A DNA stretch of 64,000 nt from Candidatus Rhodoblastus alkanivorans (GCF_022760755.1 NZ_JAIVFP010000001.1:1468001-1532000); one strand, 5' to 3'; positions 16,982 through 25,992 are shown, numbered from the stretch's first letter. Notes: a model not told the origin generated them from the sequence alone. Translations and numbers: made by a program.

Positions 16982-18817
16982 ATGATCCATCGCCAATTGG
17001 TCCCGCCCCGCAACGCACAAGGCGCCGGCGCCGCGCCCGCGGAAGATTTGCCTTGCTGGCGGCTCGACGATCTTTACGACGGGCTGGACAGTCCGCGCTT
17101 TGCCGAGGACCTGAAAACGCTCGGCCGCGACTGCAGGGAATTCGCCGCAGTCTATCGCGGCGCGCTCGCCGGCCTGCTGGCGGCGCCGGACGCGCCGAAG
17201 AGGTTGCGCGACGCGATCGCGCGCTACGAGGCGATCGACGATCTCGCGACGCGGATCATGTCCTTCGCCGGCCTTTCCTACGCCGAGAACACGATCGACC
17301 CGGCGCGCGCCAAATTCTATGGCGACGCGCAGGAGAAGGTGACCGCCGCCTCGATCGATCTGTTGTTCTTCCAGCTTGAACTCAACCGGCTCGACGACGC
17401 GGCTTTGGCCCTGGCGATGGAAAAGCCGCCGCTTGACTATTACCGCCCGTGGATCGAGGACCTGCGCAAGGAAAAGCCCTATCAGCTCGACGATCGGCTC
17501 GAACAGCTCTTCCACGAAAAATCCGTGACCGGCCATGTCGCCTGGAACCGGCTGTTCGACGAGACCATCGCCTCGCTGCGCTTCGAGATCGACGGCCAGG
17601 AGATGACGCTCGAACCGGCGCTGAACCTGTTTCAGGACCCGGACGAAAAGGTTCGCGAAAAGGCTTCCGACGCGATCGCGGCCACGCTCAAGGCCAATCT
17701 GCGGGTGTTCGCGCTGATTTCAAACGTCCTCGCCAAGGACAAGGAAATTTCCGACACATGGCGCGGCTTCAAGGACGTCGCCGCCGCGCGCCATCTTTCC
17801 AATCGCGTCGAGCCGGAAGTGGTGGACGCCATGGTCGCAGCGGTGCGCGCCGCTTATCCGCGCCTGTCGCATCGCTATTACCGGCTGAAAGCCCGCTGGT
17901 TCGGAAAGGAAAAGCTGCGTCATTGGGACCGCAACGCGCCTTTGCCCGACGCGCCCAGGACCGTTTACGATTGGGCCCAGGCGCGCGCCGCCGTGCTCGA
18001 CGCCTATCGGGCCTTTGCCCCGAAGATGGCGGAAATCGCCGAAAAGTTCTTCGACGGCCAGTGGATCGACGCGCCGGTGCGCCCTGGCAAGGCGCCGGGC
18101 GCCTTTTCCCACCCCACCAGCCCGTCCGTCCACCCTTATGTCCTGCTCAATTATCAGGGCAAGCCGCGCGACGTGATGACGCTCGCCCATGAGCTGGGCC
18201 ATGGCGTGCATCAGGTTCTGGCGGCGCCCAACGGCCCGCTGATGGCTTCGACGCCGCTCACGCTCGCCGAAACCGCCTCGGTGTTCGGGGAAATGCTGAC
18301 CTTCCGGGCCTTGCTCGCCGAGGCGAAGGAGCCGCGCGAGCGCCGCGCGCTGCTGGCCTCGAAGGTCGAGGACATGCTCAATACGGTGGTGCGGCAGATC
18401 GCCTTCTATACGTTCGAACGCAGCCTGCATGAGGAGCGCCGCCACGGCGAGCTGACCGCGGAGCGCGTCTGCGAACTCTGGATGGCGGCGCAGTCGGAAA
18501 GCCTCGGCCCGGCGATCGAACTCATGCCGGGTTACGAGACCTTCTGGGCCTATATCCCGCATTTCATCCATTCGCCCTTCTATGTTTACGCCTATGCCTT
18601 CGGCGATTGCCTGGTGAATTCGCTTTACGGCGTCTATCAGAAGGCCGAGCCCGGCTTTGTCGAAAAATATTTCGCTTTGCTTTCGGCCGGCGGCTCGAAA
18701 CATTATTCAGAACTGCTCGCGCCCTTCGGGCTTGACGCGCGCGACCCCGCCTTCTGGAATATCGGCCTGTCGATGATCGAAGGGCTGATCGACGAGCTGG
18801 AAAGTCTGCCCGCCTGA
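16982..18817 (+). CDS. pepF: M3 family oligoendopeptidase F
   Basis: 611 residues from the ATG at 16982 (MIHRQLVPP); the longer frame starting at 16910 lacks family-like sequence. Zinc metallopeptidase of family M3 with HELGH at residues 403-407 and the downstream Glu in TLAETASVFGEM as third ligand. It degrades cytoplasmic oligopeptides. The C-terminal YAFGDCLVNSLYGVYQ region is typical of PepF. It heads a compact plus-strand run with an alpha/beta hydrolase (7 bp gap), a PEBP protein and an ABC1-family protein. Confidence 0.93.
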   Translation: MIHRQLVPPRNAQGAGAAPAEDLPCWRLDDLYDGLDSPRFAEDLKTLGRDCREFAAVYRGALAGLLAAPDAPKRLRDAIARYEAIDDLATRIMSFAGLSYAENTIDPARAKFYGDAQEKVTAASIDLLFFQLELNRLDDAALALAMEKPPLDYYRPWIEDLRKEKPYQLDDRLEQLFHEKSVTGHVAWNRLFDETIASLRFEIDGQEMTLEPALNLFQDPDEKVREKASDAIAATLKANLRVFALISNVLAKDKEISDTWRGFKDVAAARHLSNRVEPEVVDAMVAAVRAAYPRLSHRYYRLKARWFGKEKLRHWDRNAPLPDAPRTVYDWAQARAAVLDAYRAFAPKMAEIAEKFFDGQWIDAPVRPGKAPGAFSHPTSPSVHPYVLLNYQGKPRDVMTLAHELGHGVHQVLAAPNGPLMASTPLTLAETASVFGEMLTFRALLAEAKEPRERRALLASKVEDMLNTVVRQIAFYTFERSLHEERRHGELTAERVCELWMAAQSESLGPAIELMPGYETFWAYIPHFIHSPFYVYAYAFGDCLVNSLYGVYQKAEPGFVEKYFALLSAGGSKHYSELLAPFGLDARDPAFWNIGLSMIEGLIDELESLPA

Positions 18818-18824
18818 AACTGGA

Positions 18825-19820
18825 ATGGCCATGCTGACCGTCGCCGCGCTCTGGCTGGTCCTTTACTGCCTGATCGCGCTCGGCTTTCTGGCGCTTTTCA
18901 ATCGGGCGCTGATCCGTGTCATCGAGGCGCTCGCGCCGCCGATCGGCCATTTCCTCGAGGTCGGCGGCGGGGGAAGCCGGGTGCGGCTCCATATTGTCGA
19001 CAGCGGCGCTCAGCCGGGCCAGAGCGAGCCGCCGCTGGTGTTCATCCACGGCCTGCTCGGCCAGCTCAATCATTTCGCCTTCGCGCTTGCGGCGCGCTTC
19101 CCGGAGCGGCGGGTGGTGCTGATCGACCGGCCCGGTTCGGGCTATTCGCAGAACGCCCATCCGCAGACCTTGGCCGAACAGGCCGCGATCGTCGTGCGGA
19201 CGATCGACGCGCTCGGCCTGAAACAGCCTCTGGTGGTCGGCCATTCGCTCGGCGGCGCGGTGGCCCTGGCGCTGGCGCTCGACCATCGCGACAAGGTCAG
19301 CGGCCTGGCGCTGATCGCGCCGCTCACCCATCTTGCGCCGGCGCCGCCGAAGCTCTTCGCCGGTCTGACGAAGCACAACCGTTTTTCGCTGTGGCTCGGG
19401 GCCTGGACGCTCGGCCCGATCGTGACCTTCCTGCGCGCCGGCATGGCGCGCGATACGGTTTTCGCGCCCGATTCCATGCCGTCGGGGTTCTGGCGGCGCG
19501 GCGGCGGCCTGCTCGGCGCGCGGCCTCCGGCCCTGCTCGCGGCGGCGCGCGACCTCGTCACACAGCCGCGCGAATTACCGAAGATGATGCTGCGCTACAG
19601 CGCGCTCGATCTGCCGATCGGCGTGCTGTTCGGCATGGGAGACATGCTGCTCGACGCCAAAACGCAGGGCGCGGATTTCTGCGCCATGACGCCGGGGGCG
19701 GAACTGAGCTGGATCGCGGGCGGCCATATGCTGCCCGTGACCCATCCGGCGGAAACCGAGGCTTTCATTCGCAAGGTTTTGACGCGAGTCGCGTCGAGCG
19801 CCTGCACAGTCGACTCCTGA
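18825..19820 (+). CDS. Alpha/beta hydrolase, membrane-anchored
   Basis: 331 residues with an N-terminal hydrophobic anchor (WLVLYCLIALGFLALF), then an alpha/beta hydrolase fold. The oxyanion strand is FIHGLLGQ, the nucleophile elbow VGHSLGGAVALALAL carries the Ser, and the catalytic His is in AGGHMLPVTHP, with an Asp in MGDMLLDA. Family members are esterases or C-C hydrolases; the substrate is unknown. It begins 7 bp after pepF, so the two are probably cotranscribed. Confidence 0.85.
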   Translation: MAMLTVAALWLVLYCLIALGFLALFNRALIRVIEALAPPIGHFLEVGGGGSRVRLHIVDSGAQPGQSEPPLVFIHGLLGQLNHFAFALAARFPERRVVLIDRPGSGYSQNAHPQTLAEQAAIVVRTIDALGLKQPLVVGHSLGGAVALALALDHRDKVSGLALIAPLTHLAPAPPKLFAGLTKHNRFSLWLGAWTLGPIVTFLRAGMARDTVFAPDSMPSGFWRRGGGLLGARPPALLAAARDLVTQPRELPKMMLRYSALDLPIGVLFGMGDMLLDAKTQGADFCAMTPGAELSWIAGGHMLPVTHPAETEAFIRKVLTRVASSACTVDS

Positions 19821-19833
19821 ACGGAGGGTGGGG

Positions 19834-20388
19834 ATGGCGTTGCTTCGATTGCTGGCTGCGGCCCTTTTTCTTGCGTCCGCCACGGCGGGCGCGCGCGCCT
19901 TTGAGCTGAAGAGCCCCGACATCGCCCCCGGCGGCGGCGAGATCGGGGAAACATTCGTGAATAACAGTTTCGGCTGCCACGGCGGCAATCTTTCGCCGGC
20001 CCTCGTCTGGCGCAATCCGCCGCCGGGAGCCAAAAGCTTCGCCATCACGGTCCACGATCCCGACGCGCCGGTTCGCGGCGGCTTCTGGCATTGGGCGGTC
20101 TATAATATCCCCGTCAATGTCACCGGCCTGCCGCAGGGAGCCGGGGACGGCAGTGGCGCGGGCCTGCCGGCCGGCGCGAAGCAGGTCGCGAACGATTTCG
20201 GACGTCCCGGCTATGGCGGCCCCTGTCCGCCCAAGGGCGACCGGACGCATCATTACCATTTCACGGTTTATGCGCTGAAAACGGAAAGGCTCGCGCTCCC
20301 GCCCCACGCCACCGCCTCGGCCGCCGGCGCCATGATCGGCGCGAACGCCTTGGGCAAGGCCAGCCTGATCGGGACCTACGGGCATTGA
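19834..20388 (+). CDS. YbhB/YbcL-family Raf kinase inhibitor-like protein (PEBP fold), exported
   Basis: 184 residues. The ATG at 19834 is chosen over the GTG at 19828 because GGAGG ends six bases before it. Signal peptide (LLRLLAAALFLASATAGARA), then a bacterial PEBP domain: SPALVWRNPPPGAKSF, VHDPDAPVRGGFWHWAVYNIP and the GYGGPCPPKGDRTHHYHF block that lines the anion-binding pocket. Function in bacteria is unclear; anion or phospholipid-head binding is known for the fold. It is spaced 13 bp after the hydrolase gene and lies in the same run. Confidence 0.88.
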   Translation: MALLRLLAAALFLASATAGARAFELKSPDIAPGGGEIGETFVNNSFGCHGGNLSPALVWRNPPPGAKSFAITVHDPDAPVRGGFWHWAVYNIPVNVTGLPQGAGDGSGAGLPAGAKQVANDFGRPGYGGPCPPKGDRTHHYHFTVYALKTERLALPPHATASAAGAMIGANALGKASLIGTYGH

Positions 20389-20420
20389 GCGTTGCGCATG
20401 GACAGCGTTGAGGAAGGCGC

Positions 20421-21785
20421 ATGAGAGACGACGAGGCCAACCGTTTCCGCGCGCGCGCGGCCCGCTACATGGCGGTAGGAGCGCAAGCCGGCGGCTTCGC
20501 GGCGCGTCTCGCCGGGGCGCGTCTGCTCGGCCGCGGCGCCGGCAGGGAGAGCGACGCCGAAGCCCTGGCCCGGGCGCTTGGCGGGTTGAAAGGGCCTTTG
20601 ATGAAGGCCGCCCAGCTCATCGCCAATATTCCGGAAGTCCTGCCGATTGAATATGCCGAGGCTTTGGCGAGCCTGCAGAGCGAGGCGCCGCCGATGGGCG
20701 CGGCTTTTGTCCGCCGCCGCATGGCCGCCGAGCTTGGCCCGGCCTGGCGCGAAAGATTCGCGGCTTTCGATCTCGAGCCCGCCGCCGCGGCCTCGCTCGG
20801 CCAGGTCCATCGCGCCCGGACGCTGGATGGCGCGGAGGTCGCCTGCAAGCTGCAATATCCCGACATGGCCTCGGCGGTCGAGGCCGATCTCGCCCAGCTC
20901 GACATGGTTCTGGCGCTGCAAAGGCGCATCGAGCCGGCGATCGACGCGGGCGAGGCGGCACAGGAAATCGCCGAGCGCCTGCGCGAGGAGCTCGACTATC
21001 GCCGCGAAGCGCGGCATGTGCGGCTCTACCGGGCCATGCTGGCGGGGCGCGACGACATTCGCGTTCCCGGCGTGTACGACGCCTTGTCCACCGGCCGCCT
21101 CCTGACCCTCGACTGGCTCGATGGCGAAAAAATCCTGACCCTGGTCAATGCGCCGGAAGCGGAGCGCAACAATGTCGCCCGCGCGATTTTCGGCGCCTGG
21201 TGGTCGCCCTTCGCCCATTACGGCGTCATCCACGGCGATCCGCACCTTGGCAATTACACATCGTTCCGCGCGGAGGGGGCGGCGGCCGGCATCAACCTGC
21301 TCGATTACGGCTGCATTCGCATCTTCCCTCCGGCTTTCGTCGCCGGCGTCGTGCAGCTCTATCGCGGCCTGCGCGAGGGCCGGCGCGATCAGGTCGCGGA
21401 GGCCTTTTCGATCTGGGGCTTCCGCAATCTGACCAGGGATTTGATCGAGGTTCTGACGCTCTGGGCCCGCTTCATTCTCGGGCCGCTGCTCGACGACCGC
21501 GTGCGCACCATCGCCGATGGCGTATCGGCCGGGGCCTATGGCAGGCGCGAGGCGGCGGAGGTCCGGCGCGGGTTGCGGGATAAAGGCCCGGTGACGATTC
21601 CGCGCGAATTCGTCTTCATGGACCGCGCGGCGATCGGCCTCGGCGGCGCCTTCCTGCATCTGTCGGCCCGGCTCAATTTTCATCGTCTGTTCGAGGAGGC
21701 TTTGGAGGATTTCAGCCTCGACGCGCTGGCGGCGCGCCAGGCGCGGGCGCTCGGCGCGGCGGAGCTTGAGCCGCCGGTCGGATAA
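20421..21785 (+). CDS. ABC1/AarF (UbiB-like) atypical kinase family protein
   Basis: 454 residues from the ATG at 20421. It has the family's N-terminal KGPLMKAAQLIANIPEVLP (the KxGQ-equivalent, here KAAQ), the A-rich loop AAASLGQVHRA that replaces the P-loop, the lysine in VACKLQYPD, and the catalytic HGDPHLGNY and LLDYGCIR (DFG-like) motifs. UbiB/COQ8 proteins support ubiquinone biosynthesis through ATPase activity and membrane lipid handling; this alphaproteobacterial subgroup is less studied, so the ubiquinone role is inference. It is 32 bp downstream of the PEBP gene. Confidence 0.88.
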   Translation: MRDDEANRFRARAARYMAVGAQAGGFAARLAGARLLGRGAGRESDAEALARALGGLKGPLMKAAQLIANIPEVLPIEYAEALASLQSEAPPMGAAFVRRRMAAELGPAWRERFAAFDLEPAAAASLGQVHRARTLDGAEVACKLQYPDMASAVEADLAQLDMVLALQRRIEPAIDAGEAAQEIAERLREELDYRREARHVRLYRAMLAGRDDIRVPGVYDALSTGRLLTLDWLDGEKILTLVNAPEAERNNVARAIFGAWWSPFAHYGVIHGDPHLGNYTSFRAEGAAAGINLLDYGCIRIFPPAFVAGVVQLYRGLREGRRDQVAEAFSIWGFRNLTRDLIEVLTLWARFILGPLLDDRVRTIADGVSAGAYGRREAAEVRRGLRDKGPVTIPREFVFMDRAAIGLGGAFLHLSARLNFHRLFEEALEDFSLDALAARQARALGAAELEPPVG

Positions 21786-21865
21786 AGTTTGAGGCGGAAA
21801 TTATTGATTTCCGCCATTGAGCGGCGCGGGGCGTCGCGTATTGTCAACGCGGGAGGGGAGCGCCC

Positions 21866-22399
21866 ATGCAGACGCATCTGGTTCTTACCGTCATTGGCCG
21901 CGACCGGCCGGGCCTGGTCAGCGCCGTTTCCGAGACCATCGCCGCCGGCGGCGGCAACTGGCTCGACACGCGCATGGCGCGCCTTGCCGGCCAATTCGCC
22001 GGCATGCTTCTGGTCGCCATCGCGCCGGAAAAAGCGGACGCCCTTGTCGCATCTTTGCGCAAGCTGGAGACGCAGGGGCTGCGCTTCATCATCGAGAAGA
22101 GCGAAGAGCCGACGCCGGTCGCCGGCCGCACTCTGCGCCTCGAACTGGTCGGCCTCGACCACCCCGGCATCATCCGCGACATATCGCACGTCCTCGCAGA
22201 ACAGAACGTCAGCATCGCCGAACTCGAGAGCGAATGCGTGAGCGGGTCGTTCTCGGGCGAGGCCATGTTCAAGGCCAAGGCTTTGGTGACGTTGCCCGAC
22301 GATCTTCACGTCGAAGACCTGCGCCACGCCCTTGAGGCGATCGCCCATGAGCTGATGGTCGATCTCTCGTTCGAAGACAATGCGGCGCCCGTCGGTTGA
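21866..22399 (+). CDS. Tandem ACT-domain regulator, GcvR-like
   Basis: 177 residues made of two ACT domains (about 1-80 and 90-172). The first begins LVLTVIGRDRPGLVSAVSE and the second LELVGLDHPGIIRDISHVL, the latter with the Gly-ligand loop DHPGI. Domain order and length match the glycine cleavage system regulator GcvR. It has no DNA-binding domain, so it would act by binding a partner or sensing an amino acid. GGGAGGGGAG precedes the ATG. No gcv gene is in view. Confidence 0.85.
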   Translation: MQTHLVLTVIGRDRPGLVSAVSETIAAGGGNWLDTRMARLAGQFAGMLLVAIAPEKADALVASLRKLETQGLRFIIEKSEEPTPVAGRTLRLELVGLDHPGIIRDISHVLAEQNVSIAELESECVSGSFSGEAMFKAKALVTLPDDLHVEDLRHALEAIAHELMVDLSFEDNAAPVG

Positions 22400-22708
22400 G
22401 GCGGGGCGACAACAATCGCCGTCGCCGTTTTATCGCCGCCGCTTCCGGCAAGGCCTTGGAGTCGCGCTTGCCCGATATGCGCTTATGGAGCGATCGAGGG
22501 CAGAAATCGATCCTGAGGCGTCATTCAGAGCGTGCATTGCAGGGGCGGCTTCCCGGCGGGGAGCCGCCATTCGGTTTGGCCGCGCGACGACAATTTTGCG
22601 CATTTGATTTATGTACGGGCTCGCGATGAATCGCTTATGCTTTGAGCGCCCCCATTATTAATGGTGAATTGGTAAGTCAGCGCTCAATGGCCAAACTGGT
22701 AGCATCCC
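22400..22708. other. Intergenic stretch before the interrupted gene
   Basis: No supported gene. It holds an 11-pair hairpin, 22544-22568 (GGCGGCTTCCC-GGC-GGGGAGCCGCC, one G-T pair), without a T tract, so termination there would be weak. Base composition drops toward AT after about 22600, where the accessory segment begins. Confidence 0.4.
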
Positions 22709-22822
22709 ATGGAAAATATTGACTTCACGTTCAATGAAAACGCTTTTCATATCGAAGGTTTTCCAGATGCCGTTAAGGTCATGAAAATCACAGGCCCGAA
22801 AAGCAAGCGCCTAGCCGATTTA

Positions 22823-22831
22823 TACCAAGTC
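22823..22831. repeat. Left terminal inverted repeat of the IS630 element
   Basis: TACCAAGTC, exact complement of the last nine bases of the element. Confidence 0.8.
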
Positions 22832-22906
22832 CCTGAAACTCTGACTCGGCGGGCGATTCCCAAACCGGCGTTTATTTGATTCAACAGGCGAACCAGGAGG
22901 TTCGCC

Positions 22907-23964
22907 ATGCCGATTGCCCTTCGAGCAGATTTTGATGCGCGCTCCATGCGCGTTGCGGCCAAACGCGCGAAGGATGCGGCGCAGGCGCGGCGCTTGTTGG
23001 CCTTGGCGGCCATTTATGAAGGCGCCAGCCGCTCGAAGGCCGCCGAGATCGGCGGCGTCACGCGCCAGATCGTTCGCGATTGGGTGGTGAGATTCAACGC
23101 GGACGGCCCTGAGGGCCTGATCAACCGCAAAGCGCCAGGCCAACCCTCGCGGCTCAACGACGCCCATCGGGCGGCGCTCGCCACCGCAATCGAAAGCGGG
23201 CCGATCCCAGCCGCGCACGGCGTCGTGCGCTGGCGCCTCGTCGATCTTTGCCAGTGGATGTTCGAGGAATTCCGCGTCACCATCGCCAAACAGACGATGA
23301 GCCGGGAGCTGCGGGCGTTGGGCTACCGCAAGCTGTCGGCGCGCCCCAAGCATCACGCCCAGGCCGAGGGCGCGATCGAAGATTTTAAAAAAGTTTCCCC
23401 GCGCGCCTGGAGGAAATCGCGCGGGAAAAAGGCGTCGCCGCCGACAAAATAGAAGTCTGGTTCGAGGACGAGGCCCGGATCGGGCAGAAGAACAAGATCA
23501 CCCGCCGCTGGGCCAAGAAGGGAACGCGCCCCAGCGCGCCCCATGATCAGCGCACCGCCTCGACCTATATTTTCGGCGCGATCTGTCCCAAGGACGGCAA
23601 GGGCGCGGCGCTCGTCCTGCCCAAGTGCGACACCTTCGCCATGAACCTCCACTTAGAGGAAATCGCCAAAAATGTCGCGCCCGGGGCGCATGCCGTCCTC
23701 ATCCTCGACCAGGCGGGCTGGCACACGACGGACAAGCTCGCCGTTCCAGCCAACATCACCATCCTGCCGCTGCCGCCGAAATGCCCCGAACTCAATCCAG
23801 CCGAAAACGTCTGGCAGTTCCTGCGCGACAACTGGCTGTCGAACCGCGTCTTCAAATCCTACGACGACGTCGTCGATCATTGCTGCCACGCTTGGAACAA
23901 ACTCATCGATCAGCCGTGGCGCATCATGTCCATCGGTCTGCGCGACTGGGCGCACGGGTTCTGA
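22907..23964 (+). CDS. IS630-family transposase made by -1 frameshifting (OrfA/OrfB)
   Basis: The first frame (22907-23452) encodes the HTH part: GASRSKAAEIGGVTRQIVRDW and a winged second HTH region near ELRALGYRKLSARPKHH (each residue run shortened in the database sense but visible here). At 23387-23392 an AAAAAA run lets the ribosome slip back one base into the second frame, which continues SFPARLEEIAREKG and reads to the TGA at 23964. The second frame carries the DDE triad: WFEDEARIG, LILDQAGWH and NPAENVWQF. The fused protein is about 350 residues, usual for this family. The second frame has a TAA at 23386-23388, so it can only be entered by slippage. GGAGG precedes the start. Confidence 0.85.
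23384..23394 (+). other. Slippery site for the transposase frameshift
   Basis: TTTAAAAAAGT: the zero frame reads TTT AAA AAA GTT and the -1 frame continues AGT TTC CCC. The run of six A allows lysyl-tRNA to re-pair after a one-base slip. A TAA in the -1 frame directly upstream shows the frames meet exactly here. Confidence 0.6.
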
Positions 23965-23971
23965 TCAACGA

Positions 23972-23980
23972 GACTTGGTA
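23972..23980. repeat. Right terminal inverted repeat of the IS630 element
   Basis: GACTTGGTA, complementary to the left end. Confidence 0.8.
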
Positions 23981-24529
23981 TTAGCTCTACACAGAAGTGA
24001 TTTATCCTTCACTCTTGAATGCCTAAAAACAATTAATTACACGCCGGAAGATCCTCATATAATGCGAAACGTATTATGGGAAACGGCAATTGTGCGTTTC
24101 ATAAAGTGTTTCGGTCAAAGTGAAGCTCGATTCCGCCTTGATCCAAAAGCAAGTTATGATTCCGATGCGGCATTGAATTCATATAAATTCTTTGCCAGCC
24201 TACGCAACAAGAATATTATTCACGATGAAAACTCTTATACCCAATGCATGCCTGGCGCAGTGCTCAACAAAGACGGCATGAGCCACAAAATAGCGAAGAT
24301 AATATGCCTTGATGTATCTGGAACGACTTTAGAGCAAGACAATTACAACAATCTACATTTATTGGCTACCGACGCCCAAAAATGGGTAAGCGGACAGTTC
24401 GACAAACTATGTGACATCATCACCTCGGAGCTTGAAGCCAAACCTTATGTTGAGCTGTTCGCGATGGAAGGAATTACCTACACAGCACCGGCTGCGGACG
24501 GCGTCCACACCTCTAGAAATCCGAAATGA

Positions 24530-25015
24530 TGAGCGCTCGCCAAAGTCGCGCGATCGCAGATATGAAACCTGTAGTTGTGACCAGTCGAACTTTCGCTTCG
24601 AGCCGATTCCTGCCGATGATTATCGGCCGTTTCCGGCGGAATGCGGAAATTTGGTTTAAGGTCGATCAGTCTAGGAGGCTGTCATAATTTGAGTGAACGA
24701 AATATTCGGAAAGGCCGATGCTTTCTTGCGCTCCTTTCCCCATACGATCAACTATCGGTCGCGACGAAAAAAAAAGCGGGGTCGGCTCATAGCTGCCCCC
24801 GGACGCCAAGCGGCGATAGGATGTCAAGCAAACGACCAATGAGCCGACGCCAACGAAACCATTCAACGATGAGACGCGCCGCATCGCCGCCAGCGCACAA
24901 CGCTGGTTAGAGTGGATGTCCGAAAGAGCGGTCGTCGGCGACTCGGTCGATATCTCGAAAACGAAGCGTTTTTATAGAAAAGCGTCGAGATGCCGCTATT
25001 AGGGCATTTATAGGT
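24530..25015. other. Gene-poor accessory DNA with a short inverted repeat
   Basis: No reading frame with family-like sequence; the longest (about 90 codons, from 24641) has no ribosome site and low-complexity content. A run of nine A (24768-24776) is followed by GTCGGCTCAT (24781-24790), whose exact complement ATGAGCCGAC is at 24839-24848, enclosing 48 bp. This could be a remnant mobile end or a structured RNA. Composition differs from the core genome. Confidence 0.35.
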
Positions 25016-25309
25016 TTAACGCCGCAACCGCCCTAAGCCGCGGAGGCGGTTCGCGACATAAGCGCCGCCGCCGAGAATGACGAGCGCGGCGATGAGAATG
25101 AGGAGCATTCCGCTCAGAAACACCAAGCCGAAGGCGAACATGAGTCCCAAGGCGAGCGTCATCACCATGCCGCCAAGTGGACCGAGCCTGATAATTTTCA
25201 CCGTCCCGCGCTCCCACGAATGATAGACGCGGTCGTCCGACCGGCCTCCTCGCTCGGGTGGGAGGATTTCGATCTTGTCTACAGGAATCCTGTCGGGTTG
25301 CTGGGTCAC
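25016..25309 (-). CDS. Small two-helix membrane protein, unknown function
   Basis: 97 residues from a GTG at 25309, chosen because GGAG lies seven bases upstream; the longer frame to 25372 has no such site. The N-terminal half is polar (KIEILPPERGGRSDDRV, HSWERGTVKIIRLGP) and the C-terminal half has two hydrophobic helices (GMVMTLALGLMFAFGLVFL and LLILIAALVILGGGAYVA) ending in a basic tail RLRGLGRLRR. No family recognised; similar small proteins are common next to respiratory genes in this order. It is transcribed away from the cytochrome oxidase subunit IV gene. Confidence 0.6.
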   Translation of the reverse strand: MTQQPDRIPVDKIEILPPERGGRSDDRVYHSWERGTVKIIRLGPLGGMVMTLALGLMFAFGLVFLSGMLLILIAALVILGGGAYVANRLRGLGRLRR

Positions 25310-25756
25310 TGCGGTTCTCCTGCCTCGTAGGTACATATAGGAACTGAAAATGGCGCCAATTTGTGGGGCCAATTGTCAGTTCGCATTTCAATGAGGATTC
25401 CCTGTGGGGGCGGCGTTGGTCGAATGCCATTGAAAAATCGCTCTATGAATGTCCGCTGTGCCGCAATCCCGGTAAGGTCTCTTCAGAGCCGGAAGCAGCC
25501 CGTTGCGTGACGGCTGCTTCCCGCCCACACTGGCGCTTCGAGCAAAGCGCGTTATCGACCCGATCTGCAATCCAAACCAAAACCCGTCCGCCGCGCCCGC
25601 TTGATTTTTCCGGCGCGCGTCAAAAATATGAGGCGAAATCGAGGCGCCTACCTTATAACAAGTTGCCTTGAGCCGGTCCTTTTGGGAAAACAGAGCCAAT
25701 CAGGCCACAGCCAATCAGGCCCGGACAATGAAGCTTGCTTCGCGATGGAGAGGAAA
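25310..25756. other. Intergenic region with a hairpin and a tandem repeat
   Basis: No supported gene. GGAAGCAGCC (25491-25500) and GGCTGCTTCC (25512-25521) form a perfect ten-pair hairpin without a T tract. AGCCAATCAGGCC occurs twice (25694-25706 and 25709-25721), 36 bp before the oxidase subunit IV start, and could be a duplicated binding site. Confidence 0.35.
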
Positions 25757-25912
25757 ATGGCGGCGACCGAAATGAACCCTGACGCGCTTGGTCATTCCGA
25801 CATGGACTACCCGGCGCATTACAGGACCTATCGGCTGTTCACCTCATTGGTCAAATGGGGAACGGTAACGGCCATTCTGGTCATCCTGCTGCTGGCCTTT
25901 TTCACGCTCTGA
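25757..25912 (+). CDS. aa3-type cytochrome c oxidase subunit IV (small bacterial type)
   Basis: 51 residues from the ATG at 25757; GGAGAGG five bases upstream favours it over the ATG at 25745. The pattern DMDYPAHYRTYRLF, then VKWGT, then a single hydrophobic helix (VTAILVILLLAFFTL) matches the small alphaproteobacterial COX4_pro_2 family. It is a one-helix subunit of aa3 oxidase in the inner membrane. The main oxidase genes are not in the window; in related genomes this gene also lies alone before pntAA, as here. Confidence 0.85.
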   Translation: MAATEMNPDALGHSDMDYPAHYRTYRLFTSLVKWGTVTAILVILLLAFFTL

Positions 25913-25992
25913 GACCATAAACGCGAGCGCGCTTCGGCGCGCCGGAGCTTTCGAGACCCGCTTCCTCCGGGGCGGGCCAGGTGGAGTTTTTC

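Larger units (their letters stand above)
22823..23980 (+). mobile_element. IS630-family insertion sequence (1158 bp)
   Basis: Ends are TACCAAGTC at 22823-22831 and its exact complement GACTTGGTA at 23972-23980; identity fades after nine bases. The element is flanked by TTA on both sides (22820-22822 and 23981-23983), consistent with the TA target preference of IS630/Tc1-mariner elements. The exact edge is ambiguous by one or two bases, because TA occurs on both sides of each junction. It carries one transposase split over two frames. It looks complete and possibly active, inserted in the HEPN-like gene in the same orientation. Confidence 0.85.
22709..24529 (+). pseudogene. HEPN-like protein gene interrupted by an IS630-family element
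   Basis: An AT-rich reading frame starts at the ATG at 22709 (MENIDFTFNENAFHIEG), is broken after codon 38 (TTA, 22820-22822) by the insertion sequence, and resumes at 23984 (ALHRSDLSFTLECL) to a stop at 24529. Removing the element and one TTA copy restores an uninterrupted 219-residue frame. The restored protein contains RNKNIIH near residues 112-118 (bases 24203-24223), which fits the R-x4-6-H motif of HEPN RNase domains, surrounded by predicted helices. HEPN proteins are often toxin or defence nucleases. The family call rests on that motif alone. Codon use and GC differ clearly from the flanks, suggesting horizontal origin. Confidence 0.65.

Noticed and set aside
22907-23964. Transposase treated as a decayed pseudogene
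   Set aside because: The two frames meet exactly at a slippery A run, and all catalytic motifs and both ends are intact, so programmed frameshifting is the better explanation.
24641-24910. 89-codon frame in the accessory stretch
   Set aside because: No Shine-Dalgarno, no recognisable sequence, covers the inverted repeat.
25491-25521. GGAAGCAGCC hairpin suggesting an SRP RNA
   Set aside because: The SRP RNA apical loop context (GGAAGG before the AGCAGCC part) and the long flanking stem are missing; here the motif is itself a perfect stem arm.
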